Below, in pieces: positions 6,845 through 13,219 of a stretch of 13,219 nt of DNA (its first letter is position 1; each line of letters begins with the position of its first letter). Below the pieces are notes generated by a model that saw nothing but the letters and a program-made list of their open reading frames with translations, searched no databases and was not told the DNA's origin. Source of the stretch: an uncultured Pelagibacterales bacterium (lineage in GTDB: Bacteria; Pseudomonadota; Alphaproteobacteria; Pelagibacterales; Pelagibacteraceae); NCBI GenBank assembly GCA_913020625.1, contig CAJVZX010000015.1, positions 1-13,219 of the forward strand, in the 5' to 3' direction. Made by a program: the position numbers and the translations under genes.

Positions 6845-8056
6845 ATGTCTTTAATAGTCTTAAAATTTGGTGGTACATCAGTTGGTAGTATTAAAAAAAT
6901 TAATTATGTAGCTAAAATTATTAAAAAACACCACCATAAAAAAAACAAACTTATTGTTGTTTCATCTGCTATGAGTGGTGTGACAAATGATTTAATTAAG
7001 AAATCAAAGCAAATAAGTAAAAATTTTGATAAATTTGAATATGATGTTCTTTTATCCTCAGGAGAACAAATTGCTTGTGCACTATTATCAGGTGCACTTT
7101 TAAAAATTGGACTAAAATCGCGATCATGGCTTTCTTGGCAAATTCCAATAATTACTAAAGGTGATCATAAATCATCACGTATTATATCAATTAATAAAAA
7201 AGAAATTTTAAAGTATGTAAATTCTGGAGGAATTCCAATAATTACTGGATTTCAAGGAATTTCTAATAATAGAAGAATTACCACTCTAGGAAGAGGCGGT
7301 TCTGATGCGACAGCTATTTCTATAGCTAAATTTTTTAGTGCTGATGATTGCTTCATTTATACAGATGTAAGTGGAGTATATACAACTGATCCAAAACTAA
7401 ATTCAAAGGCAAAAAAAATTAAGAAAATATCCTATGAGGAAATGTTAGAAATGGCATCTCTTGGAGCAAAAATTATGCAGCCAATTTCATTACAAGATGC
7501 AATGATAAATGACATTGATATTAATGTAAGATCAACATTTATAAATAGTAATGGTACAAAAATTTCCAATAACCAACAATTATTTAATAAAAATCCAATT
7601 ACTGGAATTGCATTCACAAAAAATGAAGCAAAAATTACTTTAATTGGAGTTATGGATAGACCGGGAACTGCAGCTAGTATATTTAAACCTTTAGCGGATA
7701 ATCAAATAAATGTTGATATGGTTGTTCAAACTAGTTCTCCAGATGGTGGACAAACAGATATCACCTTTACAATAATAAAAGATGATATCAAAAATTGTAT
7801 TAGAATATTAAAAGAAAATAAAAAAATATCGTATAAAAAAATTATACATGATGATAAAGTATCTAAGGTATCGATTGTTGGAGCCGGAATGATAGCAACT
7901 CCTGGAGTTACTTATAGGATGTTTAAAGCTTTAGCTAAAAAGAAAATAAATATAACGGTGATTTCAACATCAGAGATTAAAATATCGGTTCTTATAAATC
8001 AAAAAAATATTAAAAAAGCCATTAGGGTTTTACATAAAGAATTTGATTTAGATTAA
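6845..8056 (+). CDS. lysC: aspartate kinase (monofunctional, two ACT domains)
   Basis: LysC phosphorylates aspartate, the committed step to lysine, threonine, methionine and diaminopimelate for the cell wall. The N-terminal amino-acid kinase domain begins with KFGGTSVGS at residues 7-15 and includes SSGEQIA near 75, TLGRGGSDATA near 147-157, and the nucleotide-binding TDVSGVYTTDP near 173-183. Two C-terminal ACT domains follow. The first contains GVMDRPGTAASIFKPLADNQ; the second contains GAGMIATPGVTYRMFKALA and the allosteric STSEIKISVLI. This is the arrangement of feedback-inhibited, lysine/threonine-sensitive enzymes. There is no homoserine dehydrogenase fusion, and 403 residues is a typical length. 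It heads a tight plus-strand run: ispG starts 5 bases after its stop. The start at 6845 is fixed by the conserved N-terminus. Confidence 0.97.
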   Translation: MSLIVLKFGGTSVGSIKKINYVAKIIKKHHHKKNKLIVVSSAMSGVTNDLIKKSKQISKNFDKFEYDVLLSSGEQIACALLSGALLKIGLKSRSWLSWQIPIITKGDHKSSRIISINKKEILKYVNSGGIPIITGFQGISNNRRITTLGRGGSDATAISIAKFFSADDCFIYTDVSGVYTTDPKLNSKAKKIKKISYEEMLEMASLGAKIMQPISLQDAMINDIDINVRSTFINSNGTKISNNQQLFNKNPITGIAFTKNEAKITLIGVMDRPGTAASIFKPLADNQINVDMVVQTSSPDGGQTDITFTIIKDDIKNCIRILKENKKISYKKIIHDDKVSKVSIVGAGMIATPGVTYRMFKALAKKKINITVISTSEIKISVLINQKNIKKAIRVLHKEFDLD

Positions 8057-8061
8057 TTTCA

Positions 8062-9159
8062 ATGAGCATTAGACCATTTAGGGACATAAAAAGAAAAAAA
8101 ACAAAGACTATTTCAATTGGAAATGTAAAGGTTGGAGGAGATTCACCTATTACTGTTCAATCGATGACAAATACATTAACAACAAATGTTAAGGATACTA
8201 TTAATCAGATAAATCTGTTATCAGAGGCAGGAGCTGACATTGTAAGAGTATCATGCCCAGATAAAGAATCATCATTAGCTTTAAAAGAAATAACAAAAAA
8301 TATTAATGTTCCTTTAGTAGCAGATATTCATTTTCATTTTAAAAGAGCTATTGAGGCAGCTGAGTCAGGAGCCAAATGTTTGAGAATTAATCCGGGAAAT
8401 ATTGGATCAGTAGATCGGGTTCATGAAATTCTAAAAGCTGCAAAAGATAATAATTGTTCTATAAGAGTAGGCGTAAACGCAGGGTCTCTTGAACAAGATA
8501 TTTTAGAAAAATATAAAGAACCTTGTCCGAAAGCTCTTGTAGAAAGTGCTTTAAGAAATATTAAAATTCTTGAAGATAAAAATTTTTTTAATTTTAAAAT
8601 AAGTGTTAAGTCTTCCGATGTATTTTTGTCTGTAAAGGCTTATAGGCTCCTTTCAGAAGTGTGTGATTATCCTCTTCATTTAGGAATAACCGAAGCAGGA
8701 AGTTTGATTCCAGGAGGAGTAAAATCTTCCATCGGAATAGGAATGTTATTAATGGAAGGAATAGGCGATACTATAAGAGTATCTCTATCAGCAGATCCAG
8801 TTGAAGAGGTTAAAATAGGATATGAAATATTAAAATCACTTAATATAAGAAATAGAGGTGTAAAGATTATTTCTTGTCCTTCATGCGCAAGACAGGCTTT
8901 TCCAGTAATAGAAACTGTTAATCTTCTAGAAAAAAAATTGGCACATATTAGGACCCCTATAACTTTATCTATAATAGGTTGTGTTGTTAATGGTCCTGGA
9001 GAAGCAGCTCAGACAGATATTGGATTAACAGGTGGTGGAAAAGGGAATAATATGATTTATGTCAAAGGTCTTCCACATAAAAAAATTGCAAGCAAGGATA
9101 TGATAGAAAATATTGTTGATTTTGTGGAAAAAAAATCAAACGAATTATTAAAATCATAA
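8062..9159 (+). CDS. ispG: 4-hydroxy-3-methylbut-2-en-1-yl diphosphate synthase
   Basis: IspG (GcpE) is the iron-sulfur enzyme that converts methylerythritol cyclodiphosphate to HMBPP in the non-mevalonate pathway to isoprenoids. The TIM-barrel N-terminal domain shows ITVQSMTNTLTTN near 31-43, ADIVRVSCPD near 59-68, VADIHFHFKRAI near 87-98, RINPGN near 109-114, and GITEAGS. The C-terminal cluster domain has the three cluster cysteines C272, C275 and C307, plus Glu314 in CVVNGPGEA, which supplies the fourth ligand in known IspG structures. At 365 residues it is close to the E. coli enzyme (372). It lies 5 bases after lysC and 13 before prfA, so it is very probably co-transcribed with both. ptsP occupies roughly this slot in larger alphaproteobacteria (from memory), so the placement may be a streamlining rearrangement. 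Confidence 0.97.
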   Translation: MSIRPFRDIKRKKTKTISIGNVKVGGDSPITVQSMTNTLTTNVKDTINQINLLSEAGADIVRVSCPDKESSLALKEITKNINVPLVADIHFHFKRAIEAAESGAKCLRINPGNIGSVDRVHEILKAAKDNNCSIRVGVNAGSLEQDILEKYKEPCPKALVESALRNIKILEDKNFFNFKISVKSSDVFLSVKAYRLLSEVCDYPLHLGITEAGSLIPGGVKSSIGIGMLLMEGIGDTIRVSLSADPVEEVKIGYEILKSLNIRNRGVKIISCPSCARQAFPVIETVNLLEKKLAHIRTPITLSIIGCVVNGPGEAAQTDIGLTGGGKGNNMIYVKGLPHKKIASKDMIENIVDFVEKKSNELLKS

Positions 9160-9172
9160 ATAAAAATTAAAA

Positions 9173-10249
9173 ATGATTCCTGTAAATAAAATAGAAAATT
9201 TAATTAAAATATATGCCGACCTGGAAAAAGAATTATCTTCTGGATCAGTAGATAAAAAAGAATATGCATCAAAATCAAAGAAATATTCTAGCCTGGGGAG
9301 TGTTATTAATCAAGCAAGAGAATATCTTAATTTTGAAAAAGAAAAAATAGATTTAGAAAAGATTATTAATGATAATCAAACGGACAATGAAATGAAGGAT
9401 ATGGCTAAAAATGAATTAAAAAACATTTTAATTAAAAAAAAAATTAATGAAAAAATCTTAAAGGTTTTTTTAATACCAAAAGACGAAGCTGATGAAAAAA
9501 ATGCAATTCTAGAAATACGAGCAGGGACAGGAGGATTAGAAGCCAGTCTATTCGCGGCAGATTTATTTAAAATGTATGAAAAGGTTAGTATTAAAAAAAA
9601 ATGGTCAATTGAAATAATAAGTATATCAAAAAGTGAAGCCGGGGGATTAAAAGAAGCAATTTTTTTAATAAAAGGAAAAAATATTTATTCAACATTAAAA
9701 TATGAATCTGGAGTGCATCGTGTTCAAAGAGTTCCAGACACAGAAACTCAAGGAAGAGTACATACTTCAGCTGCAACAGTTGCAGTTTTACCTGAAGCTG
9801 AAGATATTGATGTAAAAATTGATGATAAAGATTTGAGAATTGATGTTTTTAGATCTGGAGGACCTGGTGGGCAATCGGTTAATACAACAGATAGTGCTGT
9901 TAGAATAACTCATATTCCTACAGGCATAGCTGTTAGTCAGCAAGATGAAAAATCTCAACACAAAAATAAGGCTAAAGCTATGAAAATATTAAGATCAAGA
10001 ATATATGAATCTGAAAGAATAAAAAAGGACATAGAAAGAGCTAAAGATCGTAAAAATAAAATAGGATCTGGTGATAGATCTGAAAGAATTAGAACTTATA
10101 ATTTTCCACAAGGAAGAGTAACTGATCATAGGATAAATTTAACAATGCATAAATTAAAAGAATTTATGGATGGTGAATTGTTTGATGAAATGAATGAAAG
10201 TTTAAGTATTCAAGATCAGGAACTTAAATTAGAAAATCTAAAACAATAA
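9173..10249 (+). CDS. prfA: peptide chain release factor 1
   Basis: RF1 recognises UAA and UAG at the ribosomal A site and triggers release of the finished protein. The 358 residues match the family length. The peptidyl-tRNA hydrolysis motif GGQ is at residues 232-234, in RSGGPGGQSVNTTDSAVRI. The stop-codon recognition tripeptide is P188-D189-T190 (PxT type), in VHRVQRVPDTETQGRVHTSA, which marks RF1; RF2 has SPF here. The N-terminal coiled-coil domain is lysine-rich. The stop overlaps the prmC start by one base (TAATG), so the two are translationally linked. PrmC methylates Gln234, so substrate and modifying enzyme are neighbours. No Shine-Dalgarno site is seen before ATG 9173. Confidence 0.97.
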   Translation: MIPVNKIENLIKIYADLEKELSSGSVDKKEYASKSKKYSSLGSVINQAREYLNFEKEKIDLEKIINDNQTDNEMKDMAKNELKNILIKKKINEKILKVFLIPKDEADEKNAILEIRAGTGGLEASLFAADLFKMYEKVSIKKKWSIEIISISKSEAGGLKEAIFLIKGKNIYSTLKYESGVHRVQRVPDTETQGRVHTSAATVAVLPEAEDIDVKIDDKDLRIDVFRSGGPGGQSVNTTDSAVRITHIPTGIAVSQQDEKSQHKNKAKAMKILRSRIYESERIKKDIERAKDRKNKIGSGDRSERIRTYNFPQGRVTDHRINLTMHKLKEFMDGELFDEMNESLSIQDQELKLENLKQ

Positions 10250-11097
10250 TGGTAATTGATAATTTAATTTTCGAAGGGACAAAAATTTTAAGACAAGAAA
10301 ATATTGAAAATCCAATGCTAGATGCAGAACTTTTATTAACCTCCATTACAAAAAAAGAGAGGGAATTTTCAATAATTTATGGCAGAGAAAAAATTGATAA
10401 TAAAAGTGTTTTAAAATATTTTGATTTAATAAATAGAAGAAAAAAAAAGGAACCTATTGCTTATATATTAAATAAAAAAGAATTTTGGAGCACAAATTTT
10501 GTGGTAGATAAAAATGTGCTTATACCAAGACCTGATACTGAAATAATTTTATTTGATATTAAAGCTAGATTTAAGAATAGTAAGAGATTAAGTGTTTTGG
10601 ATATTGGAACTGGGTCAGGATGTATATTATTATCTATTCTTAAAGAATTCAAAAATTATAGGGGAGTTGGCTTAGATAAGTCAAAAAAAGCTATTAATAT
10701 TGCAAAATTTAATTCTGATCTTTTGTCGATTAACAATAGGTCAAAATTTATAAAATGTGATGTTGACAATTATAAATTTGATCAATATTATGATCTTATA
10801 GTTTCTAATCCACCTTATATATGCTCGCATAAGATAAAAAATCTGAGTGTAGGCATTAGAAAATTTGAACCATATATAGCCTTGGATGGTGGAAAAACAG
10901 GATTAGTGACAGTTAACAAGGTAATAAATAAAGCTAAAAAAATTTTAAAAATTGGCGGATATTTATATTTAGAGATTGGTTATGATCAATCAAGACTAGT
11001 ATGCCAGATTTTGCAAAAAAATAATTTTAAAGTAGTAGACAAACTTATGGATTATAATAAGAAAGTTCGTTGTATAATAGGCACAAGATTAAAATAA
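10249..11097 (+). CDS. prmC: release factor glutamine N5-methyltransferase
   Basis: PrmC (HemK) methylates the glutamine of the GGQ motif in release factors 1 and 2, raising release activity. The 282-residue protein has the family's N-terminal helical domain (DAELLL near 25-30, EPIAYILNKKEFW near 68-80) and a Rossmann methyltransferase domain: IPRPDTE at 92-98, SAM-binding LDIGTGSGCI at 117-126, acidic GLDKS near 141, and the substrate-binding NPPY at 187-190. NPPY identifies glutamine/adenine N-methyltransferases; together with RPDTE and the prfA neighbour, this makes PrmC the clear choice. The start overlaps the prfA stop by one base. No terminator-like hairpin follows the gene. Confidence 0.96.
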   Translation: MVIDNLIFEGTKILRQENIENPMLDAELLLTSITKKEREFSIIYGREKIDNKSVLKYFDLINRRKKKEPIAYILNKKEFWSTNFVVDKNVLIPRPDTEIILFDIKARFKNSKRLSVLDIGTGSGCILLSILKEFKNYRGVGLDKSKKAINIAKFNSDLLSINNRSKFIKCDVDNYKFDQYYDLIVSNPPYICSHKIKNLSVGIRKFEPYIALDGGKTGLVTVNKVINKAKKILKIGGYLYLEIGYDQSRLVCQILQKNNFKVVDKLMDYNKKVRCIIGTRLK

Positions 11098-11125
11098 ATT
11101 ATGGCCATAGGAAATATTTATTTTA

Positions 11126-11131
11126 TATAAT
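11126..11131 (+). promoter_or_regulatory. possible -10 box before the DUF4167 gene
   Basis: TATAAT at 11126-11131 is a perfect -10 match in the 66-base gap after prmC, but the nearest -35-like hexamer (TTATGG, 11099-11104) is 21 bases away, which is too far. The gene may have its own promoter in addition to readthrough from the lysC-prmC run. A short palindrome, ATGGCCAT (11101-11108), lies just upstream. Confidence 0.3.
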
Positions 11132-11163
11132 AATCTAATTGAATATATTTTTATGAATAAATA

Positions 11164-11559
11164 ATGATAAATTATAGAAATAACAATAACAGAAGAAATA
11201 AATTCAGAACTAGTAATCGTAATTTTAGAACTAATGGTTCTAATATTCCAAGTCTTGGATTAAAAAATAATTTTCAAAGAATGCATTTAAGTGGAAACAA
11301 TAATAATGCGCCTAAACTGATTGAAAAATATAGCAATTTAGCAAGAGAAGCTTTATCAAATGGGGATAAAATTCTATCAGAAAATTATTATCAACATGCA
11401 GACCATTTTCTTAGAATTTTACAAGAACAAAGAATGTCAAAGATTGAATCGAAAAAAGAAAGCAATGAATTGATAACAAAAAAAATAAGTGCAAATAATG
11501 TACCTGGCAGTAACAACAAAAGAACAGAACCCGAAGCAAAATTGCCTAAAGATATTTAG
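11164..11559 (+). CDS. DUF4167 domain protein
   Basis: This is a 131-residue basic protein. The first 45 residues are rich in Asn and Arg and look disordered (runs such as NNNNRRNKFR), as in RNA-binding tails. The conserved DUF4167 core follows at about residues 50-90, with LIEKYSNLAREALSNGDKIL then SENYYQHADHFLRIL. The remainder is a charged, low-complexity tail. The family is typical of alphaproteobacteria and usually sits right after prmC, as here. Its function is not established to my knowledge; a link to translation is suggested only by the neighbours and the basic tail. The ATG at 11164 is chosen because the nearby ATG at 11153 runs into a stop after three codons. Its own stop overlaps the stop of the opposing M23 gene (TTAG at 11556-11559). 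Confidence 0.88.
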   Translation: MINYRNNNNRRNKFRTSNRNFRTNGSNIPSLGLKNNFQRMHLSGNNNNAPKLIEKYSNLAREALSNGDKILSENYYQHADHFLRILQEQRMSKIESKKESNELITKKISANNVPGSNNKRTEPEAKLPKDI

Positions 11560-12857
11560 CTATTTTCTTCAACCATTTCAGATAATAATATATTAATCTT
11601 TATTTTTTGTACTTCAAATTTTTTTCTTAATTCTCCTTTTAGTATTTTTCCCGATGGTAGTTTTAATTTTTGTGAGTTGACTTGTTTACCATTAATATGC
11701 ACTTCATAATGTAAGTGAGGGCCCGTTGATAATCCAGTTGAACCAACATAACCAATAATCTGACCTTGCTTCACTTTTTTTCCATATTTAACTCCATTTG
11801 CAAATTTAGATAAGTGTGCATATACAGTTGAATAAGTACTATTGTGTTTTATTTTTATACAATTTCCACCACCACCGCACCATTGAGCTTTTATAATTGT
11901 CCCAGTACCCGATGCTATTATAGGAGTTCCCGCTGGTGCTGCAAAATCTGTTCCTCTATGCATTTTAGTAAATCCTAAAATTGGATGTTTCCTTAATCCA
12001 AAATTAGATGATAATCTTGCACCGTTAATTGGCGTCTTCATTAATGCTTTTTCAATACTCTTTCCTTTAGAATTAAAATAGCCTTCAAATTTTTTATCTT
12101 CAAATCTGTAAAGTGAAATTTCTTTATTTTGTGAAATCATGCTTGCATAAATAATATTACCTGTTTCATAAAAATCTTTATTTTCATCTACAAATGTTTC
12201 ATAAAGAATTTGGAAACTATCATTTTTTCTAATATCTCTTTGAAAATCAATCTCAAACCCATAAATTCTTGCAAATTCTATAATTATGTTTGGATGAACT
12301 TTTTTTTTTATTGCAGCACTATATAAGCTATTTTCTATAATACCTTCAGCAAGAATATTTTTTTTAAATAATTTTGTAACAATTTTTTTTGCAAAAAAGG
12401 TTCCATCAAAATTTTTTTTAACAATTATTTTAATAGTTCTTGAAACTGGGAAAGTTATATTTTCTATTTCTACATCTTTTTTATTTTTTTTAATGGTAAA
12501 TATTAAATTTGTTCCTATTTTGAGAGAATTCAAATTAGTGAATTTATTAATCTGAGTTCTTATTTTTTCAATTTCCGGTTGTGGAATTTTATAACTTTTT
12601 AATATTTCATTAAAGTTTTCACCCTTTTGAATTACATGTGAAATATTAAAAAAATTTGATTTTAGATTATCTAAAAAAAACTTAGTTGTTTCTTTAAAGT
12701 ATTCATTTTTAGTTAATTTTACTAACTCCAACGTTTTTTTTTCAGCAGAATATTGATTATACTTAATTGATAAAACAATGATTAAGATTCCAATAGTTAC
12801 GAAAATTAAATTATTTATTTTTTTTAAAAAATTATTGTTTATCTTCACTTTCATCAT
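11556..12857 (-). CDS. membrane-anchored M23 (LytM) family metallopeptidase
   Basis: This is a probable peptidoglycan endopeptidase or a regulator of cell-wall cleavage acting in the periplasm, like E. coli MepM. Numbered from ATG 12857 (433 residues), there is a lysine-rich N-terminus, one hydrophobic helix at about 16-34 (signal anchor), and then a LysM/OapA-like segment containing HVIQKGENFNEILKSY. The C-terminal LytM domain follows. Its zinc ligands are intact: H300 and D304 in HRGTDFAAPAGTP, and H381/H383 in GPHLHYEV, so an active enzyme is expected. The open frame extends to a TTG at 12921-12923, but I reject that start. It would put 22 hydrophilic residues before the anchor, lacks a Shine-Dalgarno sequence, and coincides with the -35 box of a good promoter. 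ATG 12857 has AAGAG 9 bases upstream. The gene is divergent from the rRNA operon. Confidence 0.92.
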   Translation of the reverse strand: MMKVKINNNFLKKINNLIFVTIGILIIVLSIKYNQYSAEKKTLELVKLTKNEYFKETTKFFLDNLKSNFFNISHVIQKGENFNEILKSYKIPQPEIEKIRTQINKFTNLNSLKIGTNLIFTIKKNKKDVEIENITFPVSRTIKIIVKKNFDGTFFAKKIVTKLFKKNILAEGIIENSLYSAAIKKKVHPNIIIEFARIYGFEIDFQRDIRKNDSFQILYETFVDENKDFYETGNIIYASMISQNKEISLYRFEDKKFEGYFNSKGKSIEKALMKTPINGARLSSNFGLRKHPILGFTKMHRGTDFAAPAGTPIIASGTGTIIKAQWCGGGGNCIKIKHNSTYSTVYAHLSKFANGVKYGKKVKQGQIIGYVGSTGLSTGPHLHYEVHINGKQVNSQKLKLPSGKILKGELRKKFEVQKIKINILLSEMVEENS

Positions 12858-12893
12858 TAATTTATGCTCTTTAAATTTATTATTATTAACTAG

Positions 12894-12923
12894 TTTATAT
12901 TTGAAATAATTCAGTAAATTCAA
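12894..12923 (-). promoter_or_regulatory. probable promoter of the M23 peptidase gene
   Basis: On the minus strand, TTGAAT (12923-12918) and TATAAA (12899-12894) are 18 bases apart, one of the better sigma-70 matches in the window. Transcription would begin near 12887, about 30 bases before ATG 12857. This supports that ATG over the upstream TTG, which falls inside the -35 box. Confidence 0.5.
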
Positions 12924-12950
12924 GGTTTTTTACAATAATTTTTAACATTC

Positions 12951-12985
12951 TTAACTCTTGCTTTATTTTGTTATTATACTATAAG
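12951..12985 (+). promoter_or_regulatory. probable rRNA operon promoter
   Basis: There are two overlapping sigma-70 readings: TTAACT (12951-12956), 18 bases, TATACT (12975-12980); and TTGCTT (12958-12963), 16 bases, TATAAG (12980-12985). Either would start the transcript near 12987-12992 and give a leader of about 200 bases before 16S rRNA. The position, between the divergent peptidase gene and the leader structures, supports a promoter here; which hexamers are used is uncertain. Confidence 0.55.
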
Positions 12986-13019
12986 CACAGTTCCCATAAC
13001 TGAAATAGTTAAGGTAAAT

Positions 13020-13052
13020 AAGGCTTTTTATTAAAAAACAATAAAATGCCTT
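13020..13052 (+). promoter_or_regulatory. rRNA leader hairpin (boxB-like)
   Basis: AAGGCTTTTTATT (13020-13032) pairs with AATAAAATGCCTT (13040-13052) around a 7-base loop, giving 12 base pairs with one T-T mismatch. It lies just upstream of the boxA-like sequence, the position of boxB in rrn antitermination leaders. It is not followed by a T-run, so it is unlikely to be an intrinsic terminator. Confidence 0.55.
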
Positions 13053-13054
13053 TA

Positions 13055-13064
13055 GCTCTTTGAA
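13055..13064 (+). promoter_or_regulatory. boxA-like rRNA antitermination site
   Basis: GCTCTTTGAA closely resembles boxA of bacterial rrn leaders (E. coli core TGCTCTTTAACA; alphaproteobacterial versions continue with GAA). BoxA RNA binds NusB/NusE (S10) to make RNA polymerase resistant to Rho while transcribing rRNA. It sits 2 bases after the leader hairpin and about 120 bases before 16S. Confidence 0.7.
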
Positions 13065-13084
13065 TTTGTAAATTTTTAAGAAGA

Positions 13085-13130
13085 GAAGTGTGGACAGTTA
13101 AGGTTACCAAATTATTGTCGTACACACTTC
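13085..13130 (+). promoter_or_regulatory. second rRNA leader hairpin
   Basis: GAAGTGTG (13085-13092) pairs perfectly with CACACTTC (13123-13130). GACA (13093-13096) pairs with TGTC (13116-13119) after a 3-base bulge, making a 12-base-pair interrupted stem. The left arm (AGAGAAGTGTGGAC) resembles a motif I recall from other alphaproteobacterial 16S leaders. Possible roles are pre-16S folding or ribonuclease processing; the role is inferred from position only. Confidence 0.5.
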
Positions 13131-13186
13131 AAAAAGTATAGATTAATTAATTTTAATTTATATGAAGCTAGTGTGCGCCGTTATTA

Positions 13187-13219
13187 AACTTGAGAGTTTG
13201 ATCATGGCTCAGAACGTAC
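13187..13219 (+). rRNA. rrs: 16S ribosomal RNA, 5' end (cut by window edge)
   Basis: The sequence contains AGAGTTTGATCATGGCTCAG at 13193-13212, the near-universal 5' block of bacterial 16S rRNA, preceded by AACTTG as in alphaproteobacteria. The mature 5' end is placed at about 13187 by comparison with the family; a base or two of error is possible. Only about 33 bases are inside the window. The last bases read AACGTAC where AACGAAC is usual. The operon runs rightward out of the window. Confidence 0.95.

Noticed and set aside
7432..7617. Minus-strand open frame inside lysC
   Set aside because: It is short and antisense to conserved aspartate kinase sequence; a shadow frame.
9591..9776. Minus-strand, Leu/Phe-rich open frame inside prfA
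   Set aside because: The hydrophobic composition comes from reading lysine-rich coding sequence in antisense; there is no support for a gene.
10461..10652. Minus-strand open frame inside prmC
   Set aside because: It is a shadow of conserved PrmC sequence.
11153..11163. Short ORF or alternative start before the DUF4167 gene
   Set aside because: ATG at 11153 is followed by a stop after three codons and is not in frame with the gene.
13020..13052. Intrinsic terminator in the rRNA leader
   Set aside because: The hairpin is followed by TTAGCTC, not a T-run. It lies downstream of the rRNA promoter next to boxA, so an antitermination role fits better.

Overview
The window is a very AT-rich, tightly packed stretch of a streamlined alphaproteobacterial chromosome. 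The best guess is a free-living marine SAR11-type (Pelagibacterales) organism or a close relative. Four things point there: strong A/T codon bias and Lys/Asn/Ile-rich proteins, intergenic gaps of mostly 0 to 80 bases, the alphaproteobacterial family DUF4167 next to prmC, and a 16S rRNA 5' end with the alphaproteobacterial AACTTGAGAG start. The clade assignment is inference. No mobile element, CRISPR array, prophage, tRNA or biosynthetic cluster is visible.

Layout. The 5' end of glcB (malate synthase G) runs off the left edge on the minus strand, divergent from accA (carboxyltransferase alpha subunit, 555-1664, +). accA converges on secA (1659-4217, -). secA is divergent from argJ (4289-5593, +), which is followed by a DUF1178 zinc-ribbon gene (5630-6049, +). 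That gene converges on ubiG (6046-6768, -). ubiG is divergent from a four-gene run on the plus strand, lysC, ispG, prfA and prmC (6845-11097), followed by a DUF4167 gene (11164-11559, +). The DUF4167 gene converges on a membrane-anchored LytM/M23 peptidase (11556 to about 12857, -). That peptidase gene is divergent from an rRNA operon, whose promoter, leader (hairpin, boxA, second hairpin) and first 33 or so bases of 16S rRNA close the window.

How the genes relate. The products are core housekeeping: glyoxylate assimilation (glcB), fatty-acid initiation (accA), protein export (secA), arginine (argJ) and aspartate-family amino acids (lysC), ubiquinone (ubiG), isoprenoid precursors (ispG), translation termination (prfA and its methylase prmC), and cell-wall remodelling (M23 peptidase). 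From memory, secA, argJ, DUF1178, ubiG, lysC, prfA, prmC and DUF4167 occur in this order in larger alphaproteobacterial genomes with extra genes between them, for example ptsP between lysC and prfA. The window looks like a compressed version of that neighbourhood with ispG in the ptsP slot.

Points worth a second look: AccA carries an extra C-terminal tail of about 50 residues ending in a predicted membrane helix. The SecA C-terminal zinc motif is altered. All three convergent gene pairs have overlapping or abutting stop codons, with no room for terminators. Recognisable Shine-Dalgarno sequences are nearly absent. I found no clearly new multi-gene system here.
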